Counted from the stretch's first letter, positions 1 through 7,038 are shown. The stretch is DNA of 48,926 bases from Neisseriaceae bacterium TC5R-5 (GCA_020830965.2 JACCFC020000025.1:1-48926), one strand, 5' to 3'. Numbers and translations: made by a program. Notes: a model not told the origin generated them from the sequence alone.

Positions 1-827
1 GGGCGCAGTTTTTCGAGTGAACGCAGGATGAAGTAATTCTGTAAGGGTTCCTTCTGGTAGCGGTTATCGAGTAACTGATTGCCACCTCTATCCGCCACAC
101 CGCCAAACGGCACATTGCTGACGACCGCATCGTATTCTTCATCTGGCGTATTCGCGGCGACACGTTCAAAGGGCGAGACGGTGGTGACATAGCCTGGCCC
201 ATCATTGACCAGGCCATTAATGCGGCCAGACGTCTCGTTAAGCTCCACCGCATCCATGGCGGCATGTAAGGGCGCGGTAGCCCCAAACACGCCGACACCG
301 GCGCAGGGGTCAAGCACCTTGCCCCCCTGAAATCCCTGTTCAGCTAGCAGGCTCCAGATACCTTCGGCAATCGGCTTGGGGGTGTAATACTCGTAAGCAC
401 TGCCTTTTTTACCATCGGCCCCAATCAGCGCACCACCGGTACCGGAATACTTGGCCAGGATGGTCTTTTGTTCCTCGCTCAGCGCTTTTTGATCGACCTC
501 ACCGGCGTCAATCTGCCGTAACAGCGCCATCGCGGCGGTATTGTCTTTCTTACGCTGCGAGAGCTTGCGGTTCGGGTCAAAATCATAAAACTGGGTGGTC
601 GGTTGGCGCGGGGTGGGGACGGCTGGCTCGACGGGTACCGCCTCACTCGGCGCGGTGTCGTTCTTGTCGGCCAGGTCGGCGGCTTGGATGGCCTGAATAA
701 TGTCCCGTAAGCGGCGCAGGTCGTCAAAAAATCTGGGCGAGCGGGGTTCCATCTGCTGCGCCAGCCGCTGACCTTCCATCCCTTGCTGGTACGATGGGCT
801 ACTGAATAGCGGTCTTTCAGCGGTCAT
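1..827 (-). CDS. DarB/strawberry-notch-like N6-methylase protein, 3' end outside window
   Basis: The visible 275 N-terminal residues contain a class I SAM-dependent methylase core: YYTPKPIAEGIW at 147-158, motif I DPCAGVGVFG at 173-182 and an NPPY-like motif IV in the form SNVPFGG at 237-243. Proteins of this build, such as phage P1 DarB, usually continue into a large superfamily II helicase (strawberry-notch type). They are co-injected to protect incoming DNA from restriction. A short segment (FFDDLRRLRDIIQAI, 33-47) resembles residues 23-36 of the zincin-like protein two genes upstream, which suggests a shared packaging or interaction segment. The start overlaps the preceding gene by 11 bases. 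Membership in the DNA methylase/polyvalent family is well supported; helicase content and antirestriction role are inferred because the gene is cut by the window edge. Confidence 0.75.
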   Translation of the reverse strand, partial: MTAERPLFSSPSYQQGMEGQRLAQQMEPRSPRFFDDLRRLRDIIQAIQAADLADKNDTAPSEAVPVEPAVPTPRQPTTQFYDFDPNRKLSQRKKDNTAAMALLRQIDAGEVDQKALSEEQKTILAKYSGTGGALIGADGKKGSAYEYYTPKPIAEGIWSLLAEQGFQGGKVLDPCAGVGVFGATAPLHAAMDAVELNETSGRINGLVNDGPGYVTTVSPFERVAANTPDEEYDAVVSNVPFGGVADRGGNQLLDNRYQKEPLQNYFILRSLEKLR

Positions 828-1152
828 GATCATGAGGGTTTCCCTCCTGCTCGGTGTCGTCGTCCAGCTCGTCCAGCTCGTCCGGGTCAAGCAAGGCTGC
901 CAGCGTATCCGGTATCACCTGAATGCCATATTTCTCGCTTTGGCAGAACCGTATCAGGTCGTCCGGCTCCAGAGAGTCGAGATGTAGCCGTATGCCACCA
1001 TGACCGCAGGCCAGCGTGAGCGATAAATAATTGTCCAGATAAGCAATCGCTGCTGGGTCGCCGCGATACTGTACAGGGAGGTCTTCATCCTCGTCCCATT
1101 CCGCCAGAAACTGACCATGCGGGGTGAGAATCATGTAGGTGGTGGTGATCAT
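817..1152 (-). CDS. small acidic hypothetical protein of the polyvalent-protein array
   Basis: A 111-residue protein without a family I recognise. The C-terminal 25 residues are very acidic (LLDPDELDELDDDTEQEG), and the middle contains a possible beta-rich segment. Its start codon overlaps the stop of the zincin-like gene (ATGA), and its end overlaps the start of the methylase gene, so it is translationally coupled within one leftward operon. A small acidic protein between large DNA-protecting proteins could be an adaptor or a DNA mimic, but that is only a guess. The gene itself is secure from the tight packing and absence of a competing frame. Confidence 0.65.
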   Translation of the reverse strand: MITTTYMILTPHGQFLAEWDEDEDLPVQYRGDPAAIAYLDNYLSLTLACGHGGIRLHLDSLEPDDLIRFCQSEKYGIQVIPDTLAALLDPDELDELDDDTEQEGNPHDHDR

Positions 1153-3023
1153 GGCTTGGCCTCGTGGGGGGAATGGGTTGGCTGATTCGCCAGTTGAATC
1201 ACTCTGCGCTGATTCTTCTGCTCCTGGCCGTAGCGGGTAGAAAAGTAGTGGTAAGCCATTGATGCCAGGTGAGTGCGGATACCTTCTTCGCGCAGGTGTT
1301 GCGTTAAGGCAAGCAGCGCCTTGGTATAAGCCATGCCACCGTGAATGGCGTCATAGTCCACTTGATGAGGCCCACGGATTTCGACAACCAGATGCCCGCG
1401 ACTATGACGGCGCGTGTTCTGATTCAGGAAAGTGCCTTCAAAGACGCGGAAATGGCGATAGCTGCCGACATACGTTGGGGCTTTGTTCTTGGTGAAAGCC
1501 TGATAGCGCAGGGTGTCGGCAATGACGCTGCGGGTTGCCAGCATTTCTGTCTGCCACCAGTGGTCGGCCTGAATCGTGACGCTGGCCCCCAGGCTGGCCA
1601 AAGCCTCCTGGTACTGTGTTTGCAGCGCCGCCTGCTGGGCGGCTTCACCGTCGCGGGCTTCGCCGTGTAGCGCGAGCTTGGCCACCATCGCGGGCGAGAG
1701 CGGGCGAGTCAGATAACCCGACACCAGCGCGAACATGGTCGGGTCATTCGCCGCAAACAGCGCGGCATCCTTGGGCGTTGCCAGGTATTCGACCCCCATC
1801 GAAAAGACCTCAGTCACCTGGTCGCGGTAAACTTTGCCGATGTAAGGATGGATGAATTCGTCTTTATACGCCCGCTCTCTGGCATCGTACTGCTGACCGG
1901 TCAGCTCACGTAGCGAATACAGCCGCTCACTTTCTCGACGGGCCAGTAAAAAACCATTGGCTGCTGCCTTGGCTAGCGGGTCGTTCTCCAGGTGGTGAGC
2001 TAGTTCGTGAAACAGCACCGACTTATCAAATCGGGTACCCACATTGATGATTTTTTCGCCGGTATGTGTCAAGACGCCGCTGGCGTTAGCACGACGACCG
2101 CCATCCGACGATAGGCGTATCTGTGAGCATTTGCCGCCGGTGAGCTGGTAAAACTCGGCCATATCCCGATAGAGGGCCTCACGCACATAGCCCAGCTTGT
2201 GAAGCTTTTTAAGCGTAGAACTGTCCACCTGCTGCTGTTCAGCCCAAGCATGGGCCTGTTCCGCGCTGATAGGCGAAGCAGCCCGTATCGCGTTGATCAC
2301 CGCTTCACCCTCGGCTTGGAACAGCGCTTGTGTTTGTGCTGCTCTTGTTTGGAGAATCGCTCGATGCAGATGATGCAGCGTGTCGCGTTGCTGCTCGACG
2401 AGCTGCTGATATTGTCGATAGCTTTGTGTCAGTTGCTCCTGAAGCTCGATACGGTGCGCACGATCTTGTTCGGCACGAATAAGCGCCTGTAGACGCTCTG
2501 CGTCGGCTTTGTAATCCTCTCTCGTGGCGGCTAAGGCTTGTGACGCAGCCAGATAGTCCGGGTCGTTCTCCATGGGCGCCTGCATCAGTGCCCGTGCCTC
2601 AGCCTGCTTGGCTTTGACCGCTTCTCGGTCTAGCGCGATGTCCAAACCCTGCGCCGCCAGTGCTTGATAGGCGGCCTGTTGCTGGATTGCGCTGGGTTGA
2701 CGGTTTGCCATACCCTCCTGCTGAAACACAGCATGCTGGCGTAAGTACCCAATCTCGCCTAGCGGTGCCGCCAGCTCCAAGACGGTCATTGCCTCGTAGT
2801 AACGCTCTGCCGTGTCTGGAGCCTGTTGCAGCGTATCCAGATACGCATTCAGCCGGGCCAGCGATTCGCCAGGGTCGGCTAAAGAAAACACCAGCGCCTT
2901 GGCCGGACTTGATAGGGCCTGCACCAGCTCGCGCAATTGCCGCAGATCATCAAAGAAACCGGGGGCGTCTGGGTCTAGCCTGGCGATCAGCTCACGGGCA
3001 GCCGCTTGTACGGGCTCGCTCAT
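1149..3023 (-). CDS. polyvalent protein with zincin-like metalloprotease domain
   Basis: A 624-residue multidomain protein. Residues 135-245 are rich in Gln, Glu, Ala and Arg and look like a long coiled coil. A zinc metallopeptidase signature follows: SVLFHELAHHLEND at 335-348 gives HExxH (H339, E340, H343), and EVFSMGVEYL at 405-414 may supply the third zinc ligand. The C-terminal 150 residues form a separate unrecognised domain (HFRVFEGTFLNQ, HLVVEIRGPH). Such zincin domains are known in large polyvalent proteins of phages and plasmids, which enter the recipient cell with the DNA. The FFDDLRQLREL segment at 23-33 recurs in the downstream methylase. The start overlaps the stop of the gene that the phage split. 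Fold is supported by motif; the target is unknown. Confidence 0.7.
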   Translation of the reverse strand: MSEPVQAAARELIARLDPDAPGFFDDLRQLRELVQALSSPAKALVFSLADPGESLARLNAYLDTLQQAPDTAERYYEAMTVLELAAPLGEIGYLRQHAVFQQEGMANRQPSAIQQQAAYQALAAQGLDIALDREAVKAKQAEARALMQAPMENDPDYLAASQALAATREDYKADAERLQALIRAEQDRAHRIELQEQLTQSYRQYQQLVEQQRDTLHHLHRAILQTRAAQTQALFQAEGEAVINAIRAASPISAEQAHAWAEQQQVDSSTLKKLHKLGYVREALYRDMAEFYQLTGGKCSQIRLSSDGGRRANASGVLTHTGEKIINVGTRFDKSVLFHELAHHLENDPLAKAAANGFLLARRESERLYSLRELTGQQYDARERAYKDEFIHPYIGKVYRDQVTEVFSMGVEYLATPKDAALFAANDPTMFALVSGYLTRPLSPAMVAKLALHGEARDGEAAQQAALQTQYQEALASLGASVTIQADHWWQTEMLATRSVIADTLRYQAFTKNKAPTYVGSYRHFRVFEGTFLNQNTRRHSRGHLVVEIRGPHQVDYDAIHGGMAYTKALLALTQHLREEGIRTHLASMAYHYFSTRYGQEQKNQRRVIQLANQPTHSPHEAKP

Positions 3024-3293
3024 GGCGTGGATACCCGTTCAAAGGCGGCGACCAGCCCGGTTTTAGCGGCAGCTTTGGCCGACAGGATGAGCGCGGCGGT
3101 TTCCCCGTAGGGATAGCGCTTGTCGAGCGCTTCCAGGCGGTCGATATTTGCCACGTCCATAAAATCCACCTGACCGGCGATGCAGGCGTCTAAAAAAGCT
3201 TGATCAGCCGTGCTCAGTGCGGTATCGCTGACCGGGGTGGGCTGGGGTGTTGGCTGCGGTTCCGGGGGCAGAGCAGACTCACCCAGCGCTAGG
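3020..3293 (-). pseudogene. 3' part of element gene split by the Mu-like prophage
   Basis: This open stretch has no start of its own; read leftward it enters from prophage DNA, where an in-frame TAG lies at 3320-3322. It encodes a Pro/Gln-rich linker (PPEPQPTPQPTP) and then a roughly 70-residue helical domain beginning STADQAFLDACIAGQVD. Joining it in frame to the fragment starting at 43047, with one copy of GCTAGG removed, gives a continuous 153-residue protein. The C-terminal domain resembles the last 60 residues of the 1197-residue protein encoded upstream (DRALFQSVIDGTVADI), so the two are probably paralogous tails. The stop overlaps the start of the zincin-like gene. The intact function is unknown. 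Confidence 0.8.
3288..3293. repeat. left copy of 6-bp target-site duplication GCTAGG
   Basis: GCTAGG lies immediately before the phage left end and again immediately after the right end. A duplication of 5 bp (CTAGG) cannot be excluded, but 6 bp leaves both phage ends as 5'-TG and restores the split gene in frame. Confidence 0.85.
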
Positions 3294-3338
3294 TGAAGCG
3301 GCGCGCGATATTTTCGCGCCTAAAAGCGAGATAAATAC
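3294..3338 (+). repeat. left phage end with two transposase-type sites
   Basis: From the terminal TG, site 1 (GCGCGATATTTTC, 3303-3315) starts at offset 10 and site 2 (GCGAGATAAATAC, 3326-3338) at offset 33. The right end has matching sites at the same two offsets in inverted orientation. Site 1 is the most divergent of the four. Binding by the phage transposase is inferred from position and symmetry. Confidence 0.85.
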
Positions 3339-3383
3339 CTCGCGCTCCGCCTTCCAACTTTCAAAACATAATTGCAAAAAAAC

Positions 3384-3977
3384 CTAACCTGCCATTTTCC
3401 TTGCTCTCAACGCGGGCTCCCACGTTGCAAGACTCTCATCCTGCGGTACCGGGCAAACCTTGCCGGCAGCGATCTGCTGCAACACCTGAGCGAATAGTCG
3501 TAAGCCCATTGGCGCCAAATCACGCCGCCATAATTCAGTCGCGGTATCGTGTGGCCGTATGTGGCACCAGTCTTGTCGCAGAATCGGGCCGGTATCGGCG
3601 CCGTCATTCAGTTGATAGACCGTGCCGCCGGTGACAGGCTCCCGCATCCGTACCGCCCACTGTACCGCGTCACGACCACGGTGGCGGGGCAAGAGCGAAG
3701 GATGATAGCCAATAGCCCCATAGCGAGCTTGTCCTCTGGCGCTGGCATCAATATAGCAATGGGCGTGAGCGGCCACGAGCACGTCACATTCTGAGATGTC
3801 GGCCGCGCTAACGCGCTCGCTTTCCACTCTGACCGGCACATGATGGCTTTGTGCCATGCGGAACAAACGATCCTCGACCTCCGGGGTAATGACGGTGATA
3901 ACCTCGTAACCGCTTGCCTGGCATTGTTCAAATAATGCCGCTCCTAGCCACTTCTGGCCAACGATCACTAAGCGCAT
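3384..3977 (-). CDS. formyltransferase-fold protein of the modification cassette
   Basis: A 197-residue protein of the formyltransferase (PurN/Fmt N-terminal) fold. It starts MRLVIVGQKWLG, a Rossmann-like strand, and has the hallmark loop GYHPSLLPRHRG at 90-101 and DGADTGPIL at 125-133. In known N10-formyl-THF transferases the catalytic residues are Asn-x-His and Asp. Here His92 and Asp128 are present, but the Asn position is Gly90, so chemistry may differ. It lacks the C-terminal tRNA-binding domain of Fmt. The start overlaps the ABC-GNAT stop by 10 bases, placing it last in the com-led operon at the phage left end, where Mu carries mom. A role in adding or processing a one-carbon group on a modified base is an inference. 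Confidence 0.8.
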   Translation of the reverse strand: MRLVIVGQKWLGAALFEQCQASGYEVITVITPEVEDRLFRMAQSHHVPVRVESERVSAADISECDVLVAAHAHCYIDASARGQARYGAIGYHPSLLPRHRGRDAVQWAVRMREPVTGGTVYQLNDGADTGPILRQDWCHIRPHDTATELWRRDLAPMGLRLFAQVLQQIAAGKVCPVPQDESLATWEPALRARKMAG

Positions 3978-5056
3978 GATGCCTCCCCCAGATAGCGAAA
4001 GCCCTGTACTGCCCTGAAGTGCCCGCCGTATTTGCCCAGTGTTTGCGGTGGTGCCTTACGCAGCTTGCTAGAAAAAACCAAGCGGCCAGACACTTGCGTC
4101 CACTTGGCATCGCGCCGCAAGGCAGCCGCCAGGCCAGGGTGTGAGGTATGGAATAAGGTCGGCATCGGCCGCTGGTAACGGTTATTGCCTAAGCGCCACT
4201 GCTCACAGACAGCATTTAAAAATCGCATGCCTACGCCCGCGCCTTGCCACTCCGGCAGCACCACCAGACGGCAGGCTCTGGCCTCTACCAAGCCCGGCCG
4301 CGTACTGAAGGCCACATGCGCGACGGGGTGGCCATCAACGACCGCCACATAACAAGTCGCCGCGATCATATGCGGCAGCTTTAAATAATGATGCGGCTCA
4401 AACTGCGGCCAAAATTGCCAATTGGTCTGGTAGACGTCCACCTCAATGCGGGGTCGGCATCGAAGGCGCCCCCGTTCAAATTCCCCTGTCGCGGTATGTA
4501 ACACCCAATCGGGCTGCACCCAATCCAGAATATCCTCATGGCAAGACAGCAACACAACCTGGCCTGCGGTACGCCGCCAAGCTTTAGCAAAGGCGCTAGC
4601 ACCAATTCGCGCAATCTGCCGGTCCACTACACTGGAGAACTCATCCACGATGGCCAGCGCTGGTGCTTCGCATACCAGACGGGCCAGCATCGCGCGGAAT
4701 TGTTCGCCGTTAGACAGCTTGGCAAATGGCCGCAACCAGGTAGGAACATTGCCCAGTCCCACCGCTGATAAAGCCGCGGTGACGTCATCAAAGGAACCGT
4801 CCGCCGCAATCGCCTCGATAATGGGCTGATCGGCCGGCCAGGCTGGGGCATAGAATGCACCGAGCTGGGCACCTAGGCTGCTTTTACCGCTTCCGCTTGG
4901 CCCGACAATGATGCCGACTTGCCAATCGGTGTCATCAATCGGCAAGTTCACCTCTAAGGTAAAATTCGCGCCGCTGTCGACATTGAATAAAGACTTCACC
5001 CTGGCCGCACGATAGCTATCGTAATCGGCGCACCTATGGTTAACCGAGAGTTTCAT
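3968..5056 (-). CDS. ABC-type ATPase fused to GNAT acetyltransferase-like domain
   Basis: A 362-residue fusion resembling what I know as COG2401. The ATPase half shows Walker A GPSGSGKSS (52-60), ABC signature LSNGEQ (114-119), Walker B ALAIVDEF (133-140) and a switch histidine in SCHED (His173). The second half is GNAT-like: conserved strands at 231-255, then acyl-CoA loop RLVVLPEWQGAGVG (263-276). There is no membrane segment, so this is not a transporter. Mu Mom, which converts adenine to a carbamoylmethyl derivative, is also a GNAT-fold protein, and this gene occupies the mom locus behind a com homologue. I infer a DNA base hypermodification enzyme with an ATP-dependent module. The start overlaps the stop of the 49-aa ORF (ATGA). 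Confidence 0.8.
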   Translation of the reverse strand: MKLSVNHRCADYDSYRAARVKSLFNVDSGANFTLEVNLPIDDTDWQVGIIVGPSGSGKSSLGAQLGAFYAPAWPADQPIIEAIAADGSFDDVTAALSAVGLGNVPTWLRPFAKLSNGEQFRAMLARLVCEAPALAIVDEFSSVVDRQIARIGASAFAKAWRRTAGQVVLLSCHEDILDWVQPDWVLHTATGEFERGRLRCRPRIEVDVYQTNWQFWPQFEPHHYLKLPHMIAATCYVAVVDGHPVAHVAFSTRPGLVEARACRLVVLPEWQGAGVGMRFLNAVCEQWRLGNNRYQRPMPTLFHTSHPGLAAALRRDAKWTQVSGRLVFSSKLRKAPPQTLGKYGGHFRAVQGFRYLGEASCA

Positions 5057-5202
5057 ACGCTCACCACCTTTAGCTTCAATCCGGCTTGCTTCAGCTTGTT
5101 AAAGACCTCTTTTTGATGCGACTCGTTATCACAGATCACAATGACACCGAATTGCGGTTTGTATTGGAATCCGTTTTTACCGGGTGCCTTTTTGGTTTGC
5201 AT
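5053..5202 (-). CDS. 49-aa conserved-looking small protein upstream of ABC-GNAT
   Basis: An ORF of 49 residues beginning MQTKKAPGKNGFQYKPQFG, basic at the N-terminus and followed by a hydrophobic strand (VIVICDNE) and helix. It has a strong ribosome site (AGGAG about 7 bases before ATG), and its TGA overlaps the start of the ABC-GNAT gene. That coupling argues it is a real gene and probably a partner or regulator of the downstream enzyme. It is not a family I can name. The segment VIVICDNESHQKEVFNKLKQ looks like a beta-strand/alpha-helix unit. Confidence 0.65.
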   Translation of the reverse strand: MQTKKAPGKNGFQYKPQFGVIVICDNESHQKEVFNKLKQAGLKLKVVSV

Positions 5203-5291
5203 AGCGCTCTCCTGGTACTCGTGGCACTCAAGGTGAGACGCTCCAGGCGTTCAGGTTTGGCTGTTTTCTGTAAAACCGTTTAATGCTTAGC

Positions 5292-6140
5292 TTACTGGCT
5301 AAATGTTGGCCTCAAGTGTCGGGCGATCCATTCCACGACTTGCGGCACAACGGCGTTTCCGGCAGCTTGAGCCTCTGCAAAGTTGGCTGCATCCAGTCCC
5401 AGGCAAAGCCCATGATCTGTAGACGCTCGGCCCCGCTCAACCATCGAATGCCATCCGTCGGCTTGAGCGATGAGGCCGGAACCGTGCAAATTGATTTGAG
5501 AGCAGGCACTGCCGGCAAGTAATGTAGCCACAGCTTGTTCTTGCAATGGCGTGCCCGTCTGGCCAGGAACTGTTGCCACTGTTGCGGTGTCAGCCAGCAG
5601 CTCAAACGGGGGTTGCTCGTGAAGACCGGCGATAATGAAAACCCGACGGCGTTTCGTGGGGACTCCGAAATATTGAGCGTTAAGCACCCGCCAGCATCCC
5701 ACATACCCGCATTCGGCAAGCGCAGTGATGACCGCCTGGAAGTCTGTGCCATCTCGGCAAGAGAGCAGGCCCGTAACGTTTTCAAGGACCAGCCAGCGAG
5801 GCTGGAGCTCGCGGGCCAGTCGGCAGACTTCGTAGAATAAGCCGCTTCGCTCACCCGCGAGACCTCGGCGCTTACCCATGGTGGACAAGTCCTGGCAAGG
5901 AAAGCCACCGACGAGCACATCGACACGGCTGAGCGTGTGCGCATCGACTTGCCGCACGTCTTCGTACTGCTGCGCGTGTGGGAAGCGGTCGGCAAGCACT
6001 GCGCGGCACAGCGGCTTGATTTCGACTTGCCAGGCGGTACGGAATCCGGCGTTTTCAAAGCCGATATCGAAGCCGCCGATGCCGGCAAAGAGGCTGCCAA
6101 TAGTGGGGGCGTTAACGTTTGCTTGGGTTTGGCCATGCAT
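5292..6140 (-). CDS. dcm: DNA cytosine-5 methyltransferase
   Basis: A complete C5-methyltransferase. Counting from the upstream in-frame ATG at 6146, the motifs are: I LFAGIGGFDIGF (19-30), IV catalytic loop GGFPCQDLS with Cys84, VI LENV (121-124), VIII QYFGVPTKRRRVF (158-170) and X AGNAVVP (262-268). The target recognition region between VIII and X is short (about 90 residues), so specificity cannot be read. I prefer the ATG at 6140, which has AGG six bases upstream, over 6146, where AAGG abuts the codon. The start lies inside the com-like gene, as mom overlaps com in Mu, so translational control by Com is likely. It probably protects phage DNA from restriction or marks cytosines for further modification by the genes downstream. 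Confidence 0.93.
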   Translation of the reverse strand: MHGQTQANVNAPTIGSLFAGIGGFDIGFENAGFRTAWQVEIKPLCRAVLADRFPHAQQYEDVRQVDAHTLSRVDVLVGGFPCQDLSTMGKRRGLAGERSGLFYEVCRLARELQPRWLVLENVTGLLSCRDGTDFQAVITALAECGYVGCWRVLNAQYFGVPTKRRRVFIIAGLHEQPPFELLADTATVATVPGQTGTPLQEQAVATLLAGSACSQINLHGSGLIAQADGWHSMVERGRASTDHGLCLGLDAANFAEAQAAGNAVVPQVVEWIARHLRPTFSQ

Positions 6141-6318
6141 AATCATCCTTTAGGTGGGATGCTCGCGGGCATTCGTTAGCTGGCTCTTGGCCTTGGGTAA
6201 AGTGGTTCAGCGCCCGGCAGCGCGGGCATTTAATGCTGAGCTTAAGGTAATGGCCAATGGCCAGTTTGCGGCGGCAGTGGCCACAGCGTATTTCGATGTC
6301 TTTATCTGAATTGTTCAT
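6112..6318 (-). CDS. com: Com-like zinc-finger translational regulator
   Basis: A 68-residue protein with CGHC (12-15) and CPRC (31-34), the two zinc-knuckle pairs of Mu Com, in a similar context (IEIRCGHC, SIKCPRC). In Mu, Com binds the mom mRNA and opens its ribosome site. Here the 3' end of the gene overlaps the start of the methyltransferase by about 30 bases, reproducing the com-mom overlap with a different client. Upstream of the start there is no obvious Shine-Dalgarno; a CTACA/TGTAG hairpin (6320-6337) instead sits directly before the ATG. The tail beyond residue 40 is longer than I recall for Mu Com and unrecognised. Confidence 0.8.
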   Translation of the reverse strand: MNNSDKDIEIRCGHCRRKLAIGHYLKLSIKCPRCRALNHFTQGQEPANECPRASHLKDDYAWPNPSKR

Positions 6319-6336
6319 GCTACAAGCTATCGTGTA

Positions 6337-6371
6337 GACTGCCGGGGCTTTCCGCGCGGAAAGTGACAGTC
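6337..6371 (-). promoter_or_regulatory. nested inverted repeat upstream of com
   Basis: A perfect 16-bp palindrome CTTTCCGCGCGGAAAG (6348-6363) lies inside an outer GACTG/CAGTC pair (6337-6341, 6367-6371). It sits between the tail-fibre assembly gene and com and has no adjacent T-run in either direction. It may be a protein-binding operator or an mRNA structure controlling com; a terminator is less likely. Confidence 0.5.
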
Positions 6372-6450
6372 TTGGGTTAACTTGCAGGCTTGCTCTGCGG
6401 GTTAGCTGGCCAGTTTGGGTGTTACTGCACCTTGACTGGTCGCTGTCTCT

Positions 6451-7029
6451 CTATTCGCCGGGTATTTCCGGCCATATCACGTTTTGTGGGTACTCTGCTT
6501 GTTGCGGCACCCGGCTGAGTTCTACCCGGTAGCGCTTCCAGCTTTGCAAGAACTGCAGTTCTTGTTCGGTGGCCATGCCTAGGTCGACGGCATCTTGTAG
6601 CGGGGTGATGGCGGCATCGGCCACTGCTCGGCGGCGGGCCAGCTCGCTCTCCACTTCTGCTTGCTGTGCTTGGGCTTGGGCGTTCGTATTGATGCCCCAC
6701 TTCTTGCCTTGCCACACGGCAAATTCTGGCGGCGGCGCTATGGTGGTGGCTTGCAGGCTTTCGGGGGTATCTCCCCACCGCGCCTGCACTAGCTGAGCGG
6801 TTTGCTTGCTCCAAAGCGGCACGCCTCGCCAATCGGCTTGCACGCTCCATTCACCATTTTGAAAGGCAGCGACTTGCTGTTCGCCTGTGCTAGGCGGCGC
6901 TTGCTCGGTGGAGTAAATGGGCATAAGCCACACGACTTCTTTATCCAGTGGCGAACGGTCCGCCAGGGTATCCCCCATAAACTCACCTGTTTCGGCATGG
7001 TAGGTGTAAACGGTTTTAGTGGTAGGCAT
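6451..7029 (-). CDS. tail fibre assembly chaperone
   Basis: A 192-residue protein of the caudovirus tail-fibre assembly family (P2 gpG / lambda Tfa type). The C-terminal region with alternating Gln/Ala/Glu residues, followed by LQDAVDLGMATEQELQFLQ and SWKRYRVELSRV, is characteristic. It lies directly downstream of the fibre gene with a 9-base gap, the usual order. It acts in the cytoplasm to fold or trimerise the distal fibre. This is the last structural gene of the late operon before the modification cassette. Confidence 0.88.
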   Translation of the reverse strand: MPTTKTVYTYHAETGEFMGDTLADRSPLDKEVVWLMPIYSTEQAPPSTGEQQVAAFQNGEWSVQADWRGVPLWSKQTAQLVQARWGDTPESLQATTIAPPPEFAVWQGKKWGINTNAQAQAQQAEVESELARRRAVADAAITPLQDAVDLGMATEQELQFLQSWKRYRVELSRVPQQAEYPQNVIWPEIPGE

Positions 7030-7038
7030 AGTGAATTC

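Noticed and set aside
2660..3193. 177-aa plus-strand frame opposite the zincin-like gene
   Set aside because: Antisense shadow: composition is Pro/Arg-rich, no ribosome site, and the opposite strand is an overlapping operon.
3289..3293. 5-bp target duplication CTAGG instead of 6 bp
   Set aside because: Possible, but it would end the phage on CAG at the right, breaking TG...CA symmetry. Both readings restore the same gene, so the difference is minor.
5312..6136. Long 274-aa minus-strand frame overlapping the cytosine methylase
   Set aside because: It is a shadow in another frame; all C5-methylase motifs are in the 5292-6140 frame and the alternative is Ser/Arg-rich without motifs.
6348..6363. 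Palindrome upstream of com as a rho-independent terminator
   Set aside because: No T-run on either side; kept as a regulatory repeat instead.
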